NCBI GenBank assembly: GCA_017445115.1
Contig: JAFSUU010000066.1
Location: 1 to 53,211, forward strand
Length of the DNA: 53,211 nucleotides
Source of the DNA: Clostridia bacterium
GTDB taxonomy: Bacteria; Bacillota_A; Clostridia; Oscillospirales; CAG-272
Direction: 5' to 3'
Shown: piece after piece, positions 35,305 through 44,948 of the stretch
Numbering within the stretch: position 1 is the stretch's first letter
Layout of the letters: the number at the start of each line of letters is the position of its first letter
Position numbers and translations under genes: made by a program
Notes under the pieces: generated by a model
Databases searched by the model: none
Seen by the model: the letters and a program-made list of their open reading frames with translations, nothing else
Told to the model about the DNA's origin: nothing

Positions 35305-36593
35305 CTTGCCGTCTCCTTTCCGCGAAGTATTATGCTGTCTCTTTCCGCGCCGACCGAGATATAGGTTATCGGACAGCCGACGGCTTTCTCGATATATTCC
35401 ACGTACCTTCTCGCTTCGATCGGAAGATCCTCGAACTGTCTTGCCGCAGATACGTCGACGCCCCAGCCGTCAATATATTCTATGACCGGTTTCGCATCGG
35501 CGAGAGCGACCGGAAACGGAAAGCGGTCCGTTTCCTTCCCGTTGACGACGTACTTCGTGCAAACGGGGATCTTTTTCATATAACTCAGCACGTCGAGCTT
35601 AGTCAGCGCGATCTCCGTCGCACCCTGGACCTCGACGCCGTATTTTGTAGCGACTATATCTATCGGGCCAACGCGGCGAGGTCTTCCGGTCTTAGCGCCG
35701 TACTCGGCGCCAGCCTCGCGCAGTTTTTCCGCCTCATCTCCGAACATCTCGCAGACGAACGGTCCCTCTCCCACGCAGGTCGAATAGGCTTTGACGACGC
35801 CGACGACGTCATCTATCCTTGCCGACGGTACGCCCGCTCCGACGGGAGCGAACGCCGCTGTAGTGTTCGAGGACGTAGTGTACGGATATATACCCATATC
35901 GAGGTCGCGGAGCGCACCGAGCTGGGCTTCAAACAGTACGTTTTTGCCTTCCTTTACCGCCCCGGCGAGATACTCGCCCGTGTCGCAGATAAAAGGCTTG
36001 ATCCGCTCGCAGAATTTTTCCACCCATTCCTTCAGCATATCGTCGGTGAAAGGCTCGGCGCCGTAGATCTTTGTCAGCGTGAGGTTCTTCCACTCCTTGA
36101 TATCCGAGAGGTGCGAATACAGTTCGTCGGGATAGAAAAGTTCTCCGGCGAGGACCGTTTTTTTCTGGTATTTATCCGAGTAAAAAGGAGCTATTCCCTG
36201 CTTTGTGGAACCGTATTTCTTGTCGGCGAGCCTTTTTTCCTCGAGCTCGTCCTGCTCACGGTGCCACGGGAGAAGGAGCGATGCGCGATCGCTTATTTTG
36301 AGGTTTTCCGGAGTGATCGCCACGCCCTTCGACGTGACGTCGTCGATCTCCTTCATAAGATTTTCCGGGTCGAGCGCAACACCGTTTCCGAGAATGTTGA
36401 CAACGCCCTTTCTGAAAACTCCCGACGGGAGCAGATGCAGCGCGAATTTACCGTATTCGTTGATCACGGTGTGACCGGCGTTTCCGCCGCCCTGATAACG
36501 TACTACTACGTCGTACCCCTCAGTGAGAAGATCGACCATTCTGCCTTTGCCCTCGTCGCCCCAGTTTATTCCGACAATCGCACAGTTGCTCAT
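35301..36593 (-). CDS. purA: Adenylosuccinate synthetase
   Basis: A 430-residue GTP-dependent enzyme that joins aspartate to IMP. The N-terminal GINWGDEGKGRMVD (8-21), YQGGGNAGHT (34-43) and the GVGEGPF-like VGEGPFVCEM are characteristic. Full length. Third in the operon, 23 bases after asnB. Confidence 0.98.
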   Translation of the reverse strand: MSNCAIVGINWGDEGKGRMVDLLTEGYDVVVRYQGGGNAGHTVINEYGKFALHLLPSGVFRKGVVNILGNGVALDPENLMKEIDDVTSKGVAITPENLKISDRASLLLPWHREQDELEEKRLADKKYGSTKQGIAPFYSDKYQKKTVLAGELFYPDELYSHLSDIKEWKNLTLTKIYGAEPFTDDMLKEWVEKFCERIKPFICDTGEYLAGAVKEGKNVLFEAQLGALRDLDMGIYPYTTSSNTTAAFAPVGAGVPSARIDDVVGVVKAYSTCVGEGPFVCEMFGDEAEKLREAGAEYGAKTGRPRRVGPIDIVATKYGVEVQGATEIALTKLDVLSYMKKIPVCTKYVVNGKETDRFPFPVALADAKPVIEYIDGWGVDVSAARQFEDLPIEARRYVEYIEKAVGCPITYISVGAERDSIILRGKETAR

Positions 36594-36616
36594 ACAGTCT
36601 CCTTTATATTTATATA

Positions 36617-38200
36617 TTATTTTCCGCTGTTTCCGTAGTTTGACAGAACTCTCGCGGAAGGATCGTTCACGTTACAGCCTTCCCACGACTTGTTCGGCAT
36701 CCAGTAGTCAACGACCATACCGGACTGGCCGGGATAGTATTTCTCGAAGATCTCGCGGTAAAGCAGTGATTCCTTTGTGAATGGGCGCGGACAGTCGTAT
36801 TTCGCACAAAAAGTTTCGAATGCTTCGTCGGTGTATACGCTCTCGGCATACTCTTTCAGATAATCCACCATCGAGTGGCCGACGGCGTCGGAAAACGCCG
36901 CTTTTTCACGCCACAGTATACTGTCGGGCAGGTAACCCGTACCCTCGAACGCGTGACGAAGCAAATACTTGCCCATCCCATACTTATTCATTTTTATCTC
37001 CGGATCGAGCGACATCACGTATTTCACGAAATCGAGATCGCCGAACGGAACTCTCGCTTCGAGCGAGTTTACGGAGATACATCTGTCGGCACGGAGTACG
37101 TCGTACATATGGAGCTCACGAACTCTCTTCTCCGCTTCCGTCTGGAATTCCTCGGCTGACGGCGCGAAATCGGTGTACTTGTACCCGAAAAGCTCGTCCG
37201 AGATCTCGCCGGTCAAAAGAACTCTTATATCCGTTTTCTCGTGTATTGCTTTACAGACGAGATACATTCCCATGCTGGCGCGGATCGTCGTGATGTCGTA
37301 AGTGCCGAGCAGTTCGATGACGCGTTCGAGGTTCGATATGACGTCATCCGGCGTCATAAATACTTCGGTGTGGTCAGCCCCGATATGTTCTGCGACCGTT
37401 CTCGCGTACTTCAGGTCGATCGCGTCTTCGCTCATTCCTATCGCAAAAGTCTTTATCGGAGCGGAGCTCTTCTTCGCCGCGATTGCGCAAACGAGTGAAG
37501 AGTCGAGGCCCCCGGAAAGAAGAAATCCGACCTTCGCGTCGGAGATGAGTCTCTTCTCTACTCCGGCGATCAGTTTCTCCCTGATCTTCCCGCACGCATC
37601 ATCCACACTATCATAGCACACTGTGTCAACTTTTGCAATGTCACAATATGACAAAAATTCGCCGTTTTTATAATAATGTCCCGGCGGGAACGGCATAATC
37701 TTATCGCAATACCCTACGAGGTTCTTCGCTTCGCTCGCAAAAACGATTACTCCGTTCTTGTCGTACCCGTAATAAAGCGGTCTGATGCCGATCGGATCTC
37801 GCGCCGCGATGAACTCGTCCGTTCTGCCGTCGTAGATGATCATTGCGAACTCCGCGTCGAGTTTTTTGAACATATCGACGCCGTACTCAAAGTACATCGG
37901 GAGAATGATCTCACAGTCGGAATCGCTTTTGAAAGAGTACCCTTTTGCCTTCAGTTTATCCCGCTCCGCCTCGAAACCGTAGAGTTCGCCGTTACATACG
38001 ACATAGCTTCCGTCAAGGCTGAAGGGCTGCATCCCTTCGGGAGTCAGCCCCATAATTGAAAGTCTGTGAAACCCGAGAGTACCACGTCCCGTATCAATGA
38101 CGCGGCTGTCGTCGGGACCGCGTGATTTTGTCCTTGCAAAGCCGGCGTCAAACGCCGGCTTGTTTGCAATTTCACCGCAGTAACCAATGATTGAACACAT
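36617..38200 (-). CDS. asnB: Asparagine synthase (glutamine-hydrolysing), AsnB type
   Basis: A 527-residue enzyme transferring the glutamine amide to aspartate. The Ntn amidotransferase begins with catalytic Cys2 (MCSIIGYCG), followed by RGPDDS and a typical CNGELYG. The synthetase domain carries the PP-loop LSGGLDSS and the AMP/aspartate site TGEISDELFGYKY. It is the length of bacterial AsnB. Twelve bases separate it from glnN, so glutamine supply and use are co-expressed. Confidence 0.97.
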   Translation of the reverse strand: MCSIIGYCGEIANKPAFDAGFARTKSRGPDDSRVIDTGRGTLGFHRLSIMGLTPEGMQPFSLDGSYVVCNGELYGFEAERDKLKAKGYSFKSDSDCEIILPMYFEYGVDMFKKLDAEFAMIIYDGRTDEFIAARDPIGIRPLYYGYDKNGVIVFASEAKNLVGYCDKIMPFPPGHYYKNGEFLSYCDIAKVDTVCYDSVDDACGKIREKLIAGVEKRLISDAKVGFLLSGGLDSSLVCAIAAKKSSAPIKTFAIGMSEDAIDLKYARTVAEHIGADHTEVFMTPDDVISNLERVIELLGTYDITTIRASMGMYLVCKAIHEKTDIRVLLTGEISDELFGYKYTDFAPSAEEFQTEAEKRVRELHMYDVLRADRCISVNSLEARVPFGDLDFVKYVMSLDPEIKMNKYGMGKYLLRHAFEGTGYLPDSILWREKAAFSDAVGHSMVDYLKEYAESVYTDEAFETFCAKYDCPRPFTKESLLYREIFEKYYPGQSGMVVDYWMPNKSWEGCNVNDPSARVLSNYGNSGK

Positions 38201-38212
38201 ATTTATCCTTCT

Positions 38213-40309
38213 TTATTTTACGCTGAACAGAATATCTCCGTACGTCGGGAAAGGCCAGTATGATTTAGCCGTGAGCGTTTCAGCTTCGTCACAAGCGACA
38301 CGGAGTTCGCACATCTTAGGCAGGACTTCGTCGCGGATCATGGCCGATTCTTCGATAACGTCCTTTGCATCGTGGATCGACACCATCGCATCCTCAAGGG
38401 CGGCGACCTTCTCGGAGATGCCTTCGGCGAGAGCAGAAAGGCGCGCAACGAGTTTTTTCTCGTAACCGCACGGGATCGAGGCGTCGAGCGCGATCTTCGC
38501 AGATGCGTCTCTTGCTGTGTCGGCGGCGAAATGTCTGACGGCGGGCGCGATCTGCGTCTTCGCCATATCTATCATCGTATTCGCTTCGATAGTCACCGTC
38601 TTGCAGTAGTTCTCGAGCATGATGTCGCAGCGCGAGCGGAGCTCTTCTACGGAGAACACTTTGTGAGCGGTGAGCATATCGACGTTCTTTTTGTCGAGCA
38701 GATGAGGCATGCAGTCGGCGGTCGTGCGATAGTTCAGAAGCCCGCGGACCTCTGTCGCCTCTTTGATCCATGCGTCGTCGTATCCGTTGCCGTTAAATAT
38801 GATACGGCGGTGATCCTTGATCGTCTTCTTTATCATATCGTGGAGAGCAGTCTCAAAATCTTTTGCGCCTTCAAGGCGGTCTGCGTAGATCTTGAGGCTC
38901 TCGGCGACGGCGGAGTTCAGCATGATGTTCGCGCAGGCGATGCTGTTCGACGAGCCGAGCATACGGAACTCGAATTTATTGCCGGTGAAAGCGAACGGGG
39001 ATGTACGGTTGCGGTCCGTCGTATCGCGGTTAAACTTCGGAAGGACGTCGACGCCGAGCTTCATCTGAGTCTTTTCGGCTCCGTGATACGGCGTGTCGTT
39101 CTCTATCGCTTCGAGCACCGCGTTCAACTCGTCGCCGAGGAACATCGAAACGACTGCGGGCGGCGCCTCGTTAGCGCCGAGACGGTGATCGTTTCCGGCG
39201 GTGGCAACGGAGATCCGGAGCAGATCCTGATAATCGTCTACCGCTTTGATAACGGCGCAGAGGAAGAGCAGGAACTGAGCGTTCTCATACGGCGTGTCGC
39301 CGGGAGAGAGCAGGTTTTGTCCGCTGTCGGTCGCGATAGACCAGTTGTTGTGCTTACCGCTTCCGTTTACTCCTGCGAAAGGTTTTTCATGGAGCAGGCA
39401 GACGAGACCGTGCTTCGATGCGACCTTCTGCATTATCTCCATCGTGAGCTGGTTGTGGTCGGTTGCGACGTTCGTCGTCGTGTAGATCGGAGCGAGTTCG
39501 TGCTGAGCGGGAGCGACCTCGTTGTGCTCCGTCTTAGCCATAATGCCGAGCTTCCAGAGCTCTTCGTTGAGCTCCTCCATATACGCCGCAACGCGCGGTT
39601 TGATGACGCCGAAATAGTGGTCGTCCATCTCCTGTCCTTTGGCAGGTTTTGCTCCGAAGAGCGTTCTGCCGGTGAAGCGGAGATCCGGACGAGCGTCGTA
39701 CATTTCCTTTGTGATGAGGAAGTATTCCTGCTCGGGGCCGACCGAGGAACGAACGCACTTTGCGGTGTTGTTTCCAAAAAGTCTGAGTATTCTGAGCGCC
39801 TGCTTGTTCAGCGCTTCCATAGAACGGAGCAGAGGCGTCTTCTTGTCAAGCGCGTGGCCGCCGTACGAACAGAACGCCGTCGGGATGCAGAGCGTCTTCC
39901 CTTTTATGAACGCGAAGGACGTGGGATCCCACGCGGTATATCCTCTCGCCTCAAACGTGGCGCGAAGTCCGCCGGACGGAAAGCTCGATGCGTCAGGCTC
40001 GCCCTTGATGAGCTCCTTGCCGGAGAATTCCATTATGACTCCTCCGTCGGGCGACGGGGAGATAAAGCTGTCGTGCTTCTCGGCGGTGATGCCGGTGAGC
40101 GGCTGGAACCAGTGTGTGAAGTGGGTGGCTCCCTTAGAGATCGCCCAGGTCTTCATCGCCTCGGCGACTGCGTTGGCAACGCCGATGTCGAGAGTCGCAC
40201 CCTCATCGATCGTCTTCTTGAGAGAAGCGTAAACTTTTGCCGACAACATCGCTTTCATAACTCTGTCGTCAAATACCATGCTTCCGAAATACTCAGATAC
40301 TGTTTTCAT
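38213..40309 (-). CDS. glnN: Glutamine synthetase type III
   Basis: A 698-residue GSIII, the large dodecameric form common in Clostridia and Bacteroidetes. Motifs include THWFQPLTG, the GPEQEYFL active-site strand, [30 protein letters not shown] and [21 protein letters not shown] has no adenylylation site. It is first in the leftward operon, behind a consensus promoter and a leader of about 150 bases with two long hairpins. A second, type I glutamine synthetase lies in the divergent operon. Confidence 0.97.
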   Translation of the reverse strand: MKTVSEYFGSMVFDDRVMKAMLSAKVYASLKKTIDEGATLDIGVANAVAEAMKTWAISKGATHFTHWFQPLTGITAEKHDSFISPSPDGGVIMEFSGKELIKGEPDASSFPSGGLRATFEARGYTAWDPTSFAFIKGKTLCIPTAFCSYGGHALDKKTPLLRSMEALNKQALRILRLFGNNTAKCVRSSVGPEQEYFLITKEMYDARPDLRFTGRTLFGAKPAKGQEMDDHYFGVIKPRVAAYMEELNEELWKLGIMAKTEHNEVAPAQHELAPIYTTTNVATDHNQLTMEIMQKVASKHGLVCLLHEKPFAGVNGSGKHNNWSIATDSGQNLLSPGDTPYENAQFLLFLCAVIKAVDDYQDLLRISVATAGNDHRLGANEAPPAVVSMFLGDELNAVLEAIENDTPYHGAEKTQMKLGVDVLPKFNRDTTDRNRTSPFAFTGNKFEFRMLGSSNSIACANIMLNSAVAESLKIYADRLEGAKDFETALHDMIKKTIKDHRRIIFNGNGYDDAWIKEATEVRGLLNYRTTADCMPHLLDKKNVDMLTAHKVFSVEELRSRCDIMLENYCKTVTIEANTMIDMAKTQIAPAVRHFAADTARDASAKIALDASIPCGYEKKLVARLSALAEGISEKVAALEDAMVSIHDAKDVIEESAMIRDEVLPKMCELRVACDEAETLTAKSYWPFPTYGDILFSVK

Positions 40310-40335
40310 AATTCGTTCTCCTTTTCAAATGAGAG

Positions 40336-40371
40336 AGGCGCCTTCCACGTTGAACAACATGAAAGACGCCT
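40336..40371 (-). promoter_or_regulatory. glnN leader hairpin B
   Basis: In the glnN transcript a 16-bp stem (16-base arms with several G-U pairs) closes on loop GTTC. Its 5' arm carries GGCAAAGGCGTCTTT (40362-40376), 14 of 15 identical to hairpin A. It lies directly before the ribosome site. Confidence 0.65.
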
Positions 40372-40425
40372 TTGCCTTCATTATTAATTATTCAATTATT
40401 GATTTGATCATGAAAAACGAGAAGC

Positions 40426-40456
40426 GGCGTCTCCGAGTGTTCACTCAAAGACGCCG
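40426..40456 (-). promoter_or_regulatory. glnN leader hairpin A
   Basis: In the glnN transcript 15-base arms CGGCGTCTTTGAGTG and CACTCGGAGACGCCG (two G-U pairs) pair around a minimal loop. TTCTCGTTTTT follows, weakly terminator-like. It shares GGCAACGGCGTCTTT (40447-40461) with hairpin B, and starts within about 15 bases of the transcription start. Confidence 0.65.
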
Positions 40457-40475
40457 TTGCCTTTCAACGATGTGT

Positions 40476-40504
40476 ATTATACACCGCCGTTTTCGATTTG
40501 TCAA
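40476..40504 (-). promoter_or_regulatory. Promoter of the glnN-pyrG operon
   Basis: Perfect consensus on the minus strand: TTGACA (40499-40504), 17 bases, TATAAT (40476-40481). Confidence 0.88.
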
Positions 40505-40558
40505 CCCCTAATTTTGCAATTTTTCAAAAAAATTATGCAAAAATCGGCTGAAACAGTA

Positions 40559-40587
40559 TTGACAAATAAAAAAAGCACGAGTATAAT
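40559..40587 (+). promoter_or_regulatory. Promoter of the glutamate synthase operon
   Basis: Perfect consensus: TTGACA (40559-40564), 17 bases, TATAAT (40582-40587). It is back to back with the glnN promoter, 54 bases apart. Confidence 0.88.
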
Positions 40588-40599
40588 ACAAGTCAATGA

Positions 40600-40656
40600 G
40601 CAAAGGCGTTCATTTTTACGCGGAGAGATCCGGGTAAAAACGAGCGCTTTTTCTGT
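40600..40656 (+). promoter_or_regulatory. Leader attenuator hairpin of the glutamate synthase operon (candidate ANTAR target)
   Basis: The long arm 40602-40623 pairs with 40630-40650: AAAG(G)CGTTC/GAGCGCTTT at the base, TTTTTAC/GTAAAAA in the middle, and CGG/CCG closing the six-base loop AGAGAT. TTTTTCTGTTTT follows, so it can act as a terminator. ANTAR proteins bind hexaloops with A at position 1 and G at position 4, and this loop fits. The 5' arm shares GCAAAGGCGT with the glnN hairpins. Confidence 0.6.
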
Positions 40657-40677
40657 TTTGAAAGGATGTGCTTTCTT

Positions 40678-41769
40678 ATGAGAGAAGGAGAAGTCAGGAT
40701 CCCGTCGGGGTGCGCTGTCGCAGCGGTGATATCTAAAAAAGGAAAAAGGATGACGGCTGAGAAGATCATAGACGCGATGAAGCCGATGCACGACCGCTCG
40801 AACGGGCTCGGCGGAGGTTTCGCCGGCTACGGTATCTATCCCGAATACAAAGATCTTTACGCATTTCATATGTTTTTCGATTGCCGCGCGACGAGAAAAG
40901 AATGCGAAGCGTTTCTGAAAGAAGGTTTTGAAGTCGTCAGAGGCGAGATCATTCCGACGAGAAAGATCCCCGAGATCACAGACGAGCCGATAATCTGGCG
41001 TTACTTCGTAACCCCGCTGCGCTCCGTGCTCGCCGATCTCCAGCTCGATGAAAAAGAATTTGTGGCGAGGACCGTGATGAAGATAAACACCGGGATGAAG
41101 GGCGCATACGTCTTTTCAAGCGGGAAGAATATGGGCACATTCAAAGCGGTCGGCTTTCCGGAGGACGTCGGCGTCTTCTACCGTCTCGACGAGTACGAGG
41201 GTTATTCGTGGACTGCTCACGGCAGATACCCGACGAATACACCCGGATGGTGGGGCGGCGCCCACCCGTTTACCCTGCTTGATTACTCGATAGTCCACAA
41301 CGGCGAGATATCTTCTTACGACGCGAACCGCAGGTTTATCGAGATGTTCGGATACAAATGCACGCTCCAGACCGACACCGAAGTCATAACCTACATTCTC
41401 GACTATCTGACGCGCGTTCAGGGTTTGACGCTTGCAGAGGCGGCGAACGTGATCGCGGCTCCGTTCTGGAGCACGATAGCAAGCAAAAAGGATGCGTACG
41501 AAAAAGAAAAGCTGAAATATCTCCGCACCGTATTTCCGAGCCTGCTTATAACCGGACCGTTCTCGATAATTCTCGGATTTGACGGCGGGCTTATGGCGCT
41601 GAACGACAGACTGAAGCTCCGCTCGATGGTCGTCGGCGAAAAGGACGATAAAGTTTTTATCGCGAGCGAGGAAGCGGCGATACGTGCGATGGAACCGAAC
41701 GCGGAGCATATCTTCGCACCCGCGGGCGGCGAGCCGGTCATAGTTAAAGTAGAAGAAGGTGCTTACTGA
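40678..41769 (+). CDS. Split glutamate synthase: class II glutamine amidotransferase subunit
   Basis: A 363-residue Ntn-type glutaminase equivalent to the N-terminal domain of GltB. MREGEVRIPSGC (Cys12 probably becomes N-terminal after removal of a short propeptide) and the core RYPTNTPGWWGGAHPF and LDYSIVHNGEISSYDANRR are typical. It frees ammonia from glutamine for the FMN subunit encoded next, one base downstream. ATG 40678 is preferred to 40666 because the AAAGG site would touch the latter. Confidence 0.93.
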   Translation: MREGEVRIPSGCAVAAVISKKGKRMTAEKIIDAMKPMHDRSNGLGGGFAGYGIYPEYKDLYAFHMFFDCRATRKECEAFLKEGFEVVRGEIIPTRKIPEITDEPIIWRYFVTPLRSVLADLQLDEKEFVARTVMKINTGMKGAYVFSSGKNMGTFKAVGFPEDVGVFYRLDEYEGYSWTAHGRYPTNTPGWWGGAHPFTLLDYSIVHNGEISSYDANRRFIEMFGYKCTLQTDTEVITYILDYLTRVQGLTLAEAANVIAAPFWSTIASKKDAYEKEKLKYLRTVFPSLLITGPFSIILGFDGGLMALNDRLKLRSMVVGEKDDKVFIASEEAAIRAMEPNAEHIFAPAGGEPVIVKVEEGAY

Positions 41770-41770
41770 T

Positions 41771-43276
41771 ATGGGAGTCGAATTCATTTATCCCGAATTT
41801 GAAGTGGTCAGAAACGAGAACCGCTGCATAGCGTGCCGTGCGTGCGAAAGGCAGTGTGCGAACGAGGTGCACTCGTTCGACGCGGAACGCGGTGTCATGA
41901 TCTCCGACGATACAAAATGCGTCAACTGTCAGAGATGCGTTTCTCTCTGCCCGACGAGAGCGCTCAAGATCGTAAAGAGCGACTGCACTCTCCGCGAAAA
42001 CGCGAACTGGCAGAACGACACGATAAAAGAAATATACAAGCAGGCGAACAGCGGCGGAGTGCTTCTCTCCTCCATGGGCAACCCGAAGCCGCTCCCGGTC
42101 TACTGGGACAGGATACTGATCAACGCGTCTCAGGTGACCAACCCGCCTATCGACCCGCTACGCGAACCGATGGAGACAAAAGTCTCGCTCGGAAAGAAGC
42201 CGGCGAAGATCGAGCGCGGGGACGACGGGAAGATCAAGTGCGAGCTGTCGCCGCAGATCCCGCTCTCGATGCCGGTCATGTTCTCGGCGATGAGCTACGG
42301 TTCGATCAGCTACAACGCGCACGCCTCTCTCGCCCGCGCCGCAACAGAGCTCGGTTTACTCTACAACACCGGAGAAGGCGGACTTCACGAGGATTTCTAC
42401 AAATACGGACCGAACACGATAGTTCAGGTCGCCTCCGGTCGTTTCGGTGTCCACGAGGACTACCTTGAAGCGGGCGCAGCGATAGAGATAAAAATGGGAC
42501 AGGGCGCGAAGCCCGGCATCGGCGGGCATCTTCCCGGAGCAAAAATCGTCGGCGACGTATCGCGAACGAGAATGATCCCTGAAGGATCGGACGCGATCTC
42601 TCCGGCGCCCCACCACGACATTTATTCGATCGAAGACCTGCGTCAGCTCGTCTTCTCGCTCAAAGAGGCTACGGAATATAAAAAACCGGTAATCGTCAAA
42701 GTGGCGGCGGTCCACAATATCGCGGCTATCGCGAGCGGCATCGCCAGAAGCGGCGCCGACATAATCGCGATAGACGGTTTCCGCGGCGGAACGGGCGCCG
42801 CACCTACGAGGATCCGCGACAACGTGGGAATCCCGATAGAACTCGCGCTCGCCGCTGTTGACCAGCGTCTGCGCGATGAGGGCATAAGAAACAACGTCTC
42901 GCTCGTCGTCGGAGGTTCCATCAGGAGCGCCGCTGACGTCGTAAAGGCTGTCGCGCTCGGCGCCGACGCCTGTTACGTTGCGACAGCCGCACTTCTCGCG
43001 CTCGGCTGTCACCTTTGCCGCACCTGCCAGACGGGCAAGTGCAACTGGGGCATCGCGACACAGCGTCCCGATCTCGTAAAGCGTCTGAATCCCGATATCG
43101 GCACGGCGCGTCTCGTCAATCTTATGACAGCGTGGCGCCACGAGATAATGGAGATCATGGGCGGCATGGGAATCAACTCGATCGAGGCGCTCCGCGGAAA
43201 CCGTCTGATGCTCCGCGGCGTCGGAATGACCGAAAAAGAACTTGAGATACTCGGTATCTCTCACGCGGGGGAATAA
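41771..43276 (+). CDS. Split glutamate synthase: FMN/Fe-S catalytic subunit
   Basis: A 501-residue subunit. The N-terminus carries two [4Fe-4S] motifs, CIACRACERQC (about 19-29) and CVNCQRCVSLCP (about 49-60). The FMN-binding glutamate synthase domain follows, with GEGGLHED, KPGIGGHLPGAK and FRGGTGAAPTRIRD. The cluster motif CHLCRTCQTGKCNWGIATQ lies near 417. It makes glutamate from 2-oxoglutarate and ammonia using low-potential electrons. This ferredoxin-extended form is the archaeal/Clostridial type. Confidence 0.94.
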   Translation: MGVEFIYPEFEVVRNENRCIACRACERQCANEVHSFDAERGVMISDDTKCVNCQRCVSLCPTRALKIVKSDCTLRENANWQNDTIKEIYKQANSGGVLLSSMGNPKPLPVYWDRILINASQVTNPPIDPLREPMETKVSLGKKPAKIERGDDGKIKCELSPQIPLSMPVMFSAMSYGSISYNAHASLARAATELGLLYNTGEGGLHEDFYKYGPNTIVQVASGRFGVHEDYLEAGAAIEIKMGQGAKPGIGGHLPGAKIVGDVSRTRMIPEGSDAISPAPHHDIYSIEDLRQLVFSLKEATEYKKPVIVKVAAVHNIAAIASGIARSGADIIAIDGFRGGTGAAPTRIRDNVGIPIELALAAVDQRLRDEGIRNNVSLVVGGSIRSAADVVKAVALGADACYVATAALLALGCHLCRTCQTGKCNWGIATQRPDLVKRLNPDIGTARLVNLMTAWRHEIMEIMGGMGINSIEALRGNRLMLRGVGMTEKELEILGISHAGE

Positions 43277-43279
43277 ACG

Positions 43280-43717
43280 ATGAAACGGGTTTACGTAAAT
43301 GAAGAATGGTGTCTCGGGTGTCACCTTTGCGAATACAACTGCGCGTTCGCCAACTCGGGACTTAAATACATGACCGCGCTCAAAGGCAAGAAGATCTTTC
43401 CGCGCATCCACGTCGAAGGCGACGATAAGATCACGTTTGCGGTCTCGTGCCGTCACTGCACCGATCCGATCTGCGTCAAGAGCTGTATTGCCGGCGCGAT
43501 CTCGAAATCGGACGGCGTTGTGAAGATAGACAAGACGAAATGCATCGGATGTCTCACCTGCGTGCTTGTGTGCCCCTACGGCGCGCTCGCACCCGGAGAG
43601 GACGGCGCTATGCAGAAATGCGAGCTTTGCCTCGAAAACACCTGCGGAGCCCCGGCGTGTGTTACCGGGTGTCCGAACAAAGCGATAGTCTACGAAGAGA
43701 GGAGCGAGGCGGAGTGA
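43280..43717 (+). CDS. 4Fe-4S polyferredoxin subunit of glutamate synthase
   Basis: A 145-residue HycB/DmsB-like electron carrier with four cysteine clusters: CLGCHLCEYNC (11-21), CRHCTDPICVKSC, CIGCLTCVLVCP and CELCLENTCGAPACVTGC. These give up to four [4Fe-4S] centres. It lies between the FMN and FAD subunits, so it probably relays electrons from the flavoprotein to the synthase. Its stop overlaps the next start. Confidence 0.92.
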   Translation: MKRVYVNEEWCLGCHLCEYNCAFANSGLKYMTALKGKKIFPRIHVEGDDKITFAVSCRHCTDPICVKSCIAGAISKSDGVVKIDKTKCIGCLTCVLVCPYGALAPGEDGAMQKCELCLENTCGAPACVTGCPNKAIVYEERSEAE

Positions 43718-44946
43718 AAAACTACGTTATAATCGGAAACGGCGCGGCTGCCGTCGGCTGCATCGAGGGCATCAGGAGCATTGATGTGGACGGCACGATC
43801 ACCGTGATCTCGAAAGAGCCGCATCACGTCTACTCAAGACCGCTGATCTCGTACTATCTTGAGGGGAAGACCGACGTCGAACGAATGAAATACCGTAAGG
43901 ACGGTTTTTACGAAGCGGAAGGGACAAAAGTCCTCTTCGGTGAGACGGCAGTCAAGATCGACACGGAAAAAAAGATCGTGACAACGGACAAAGGGACGAA
44001 GATCCCGTACGACTCTGTATGCGTAGCGGCGGGCTCGTCCCCGTTCGTACCTCTTTTCGAGGGGCTCGACACGGTCGAAAAGAAGTTCAGCTTTATGACT
44101 CTCGACGACGCGCTGTCACTCGAAAAAGTACTGTCAAAGGACGCGCGGGTCCTGATAGTCGGAGCGGGACTTATCGGCCTCAAATGCGCCGAAGGTATCT
44201 ACGGCAGAGTCGGCAGGATCACCGTCTGCGACCTCGCCGACCGAGTGCTCTCAAGCATACTTGACCCGGATTGTGCGAAGATCGTACAGAACCATCTCGA
44301 AGCGCACGGCATAAAATTCATGCTATCCGACAGCGCGGTAAAATTTGAAAAGAACAAAGCGATCATGAAGAGCGGCGATGAAGTGGAGTTCGACGTTCTC
44401 GTTCTCGCCGTCGGTGTGAGAGCAAACACAGCTCTCATTAAAGACGCGGACGGCGAAGTTAACCGCGGCATCATTGTAAACACAAAAATGGAAACGTCGC
44501 TCCCAGGAATATATTCTGCCGGTGACTGCGCCGAAGGGTACGATGCGTCGATCGATGCAAAGAGGGTCCTCGCGATAATGCCGAACGCTTATATGCAGGG
44601 GCGCACCGCAGGCATAAACATGGCAGGAGGAGACGCGGTATTCGACAACGCGATCCCGATGAACTCTATCGGCTTTTTCGGGCTCCACATCATGAGCGCG
44701 GGGTCATACGACGGAGAAATGACCGAGGTTAAGTACAGCGATTCTCTAAAGCGTTTCTTCGTCAAAGACGGATTTCTCAAAGGGTTTATGCTGATCGGCG
44801 GAACTGAACGCGCCGGGATCTATACCTCACTGATACGCGACAGAGTGCCGCTCGACACGATAGACTTCGAATCTTCGGTAAAATTCGCATCAAATTCGAT
44901 TTTTTCACACGAAACACGTAGAAAAAAGTTCGGAGGCGTAGTATAA
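43714..44946 (+). CDS. FAD-dependent NAD(P)H oxidoreductase subunit of glutamate synthase
   Basis: A 410-residue pyridine nucleotide-disulfide oxidoreductase-fold protein, like NirB-N or rubredoxin reductase. The FAD loop is IGNGAAAVGC (5-14), the NAD(P) loop VGAGLIGLKCAE (about 149-160) and the second FAD motif IYSAGDCAEG (about 267-276). The GTG start overlaps the upstream TGA (GTGA); the frame is open further upstream only as a shadow of the polyferredoxin gene. It stands in for the GltD subunit. Confidence 0.92.
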   Translation: MKNYVIIGNGAAAVGCIEGIRSIDVDGTITVISKEPHHVYSRPLISYYLEGKTDVERMKYRKDGFYEAEGTKVLFGETAVKIDTEKKIVTTDKGTKIPYDSVCVAAGSSPFVPLFEGLDTVEKKFSFMTLDDALSLEKVLSKDARVLIVGAGLIGLKCAEGIYGRVGRITVCDLADRVLSSILDPDCAKIVQNHLEAHGIKFMLSDSAVKFEKNKAIMKSGDEVEFDVLVLAVGVRANTALIKDADGEVNRGIIVNTKMETSLPGIYSAGDCAEGYDASIDAKRVLAIMPNAYMQGRTAGINMAGGDAVFDNAIPMNSIGFFGLHIMSAGSYDGEMTEVKYSDSLKRFFVKDGFLKGFMLIGGTERAGIYTSLIRDRVPLDTIDFESSVKFASNSIFSHETRRKKFGGVV

Positions 44947-44948
44947 TT

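Noticed and set aside
40325..40381. 18-residue leader peptide (MKAKASFMLFNVEGASLI) in glnN hairpin B
   Set aside because: There is no ribosome site before the ATG, and the shared motif is read in a different frame from that in hairpin A and the glt leader, so conservation is of RNA and not of peptide.
38372..40387. 671-codon plus-strand frame opposite glnN
   Set aside because: Antisense shadow of the glutamine synthetase gene, with a composition unlike any protein family.
40594..40640. 13-residue leader peptide (MSKGVHFYAERSG) in the glutamate synthase leader
   Set aside because: No ribosome site; the hairpin explains the sequence.
40310..40660. Known glutamine riboswitch (glnA or downstream-peptide motif)
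   Set aside because: The conserved bases I remember for those cyanobacterial motifs are absent; long hairpins with ANTAR-like features fit better.
43447..43713. N-terminal extension of the FAD oxidoreductase
   Set aside because: The extension is an out-of-frame reading of the polyferredoxin gene; GTG 43714 directly precedes the FAD-binding strand.
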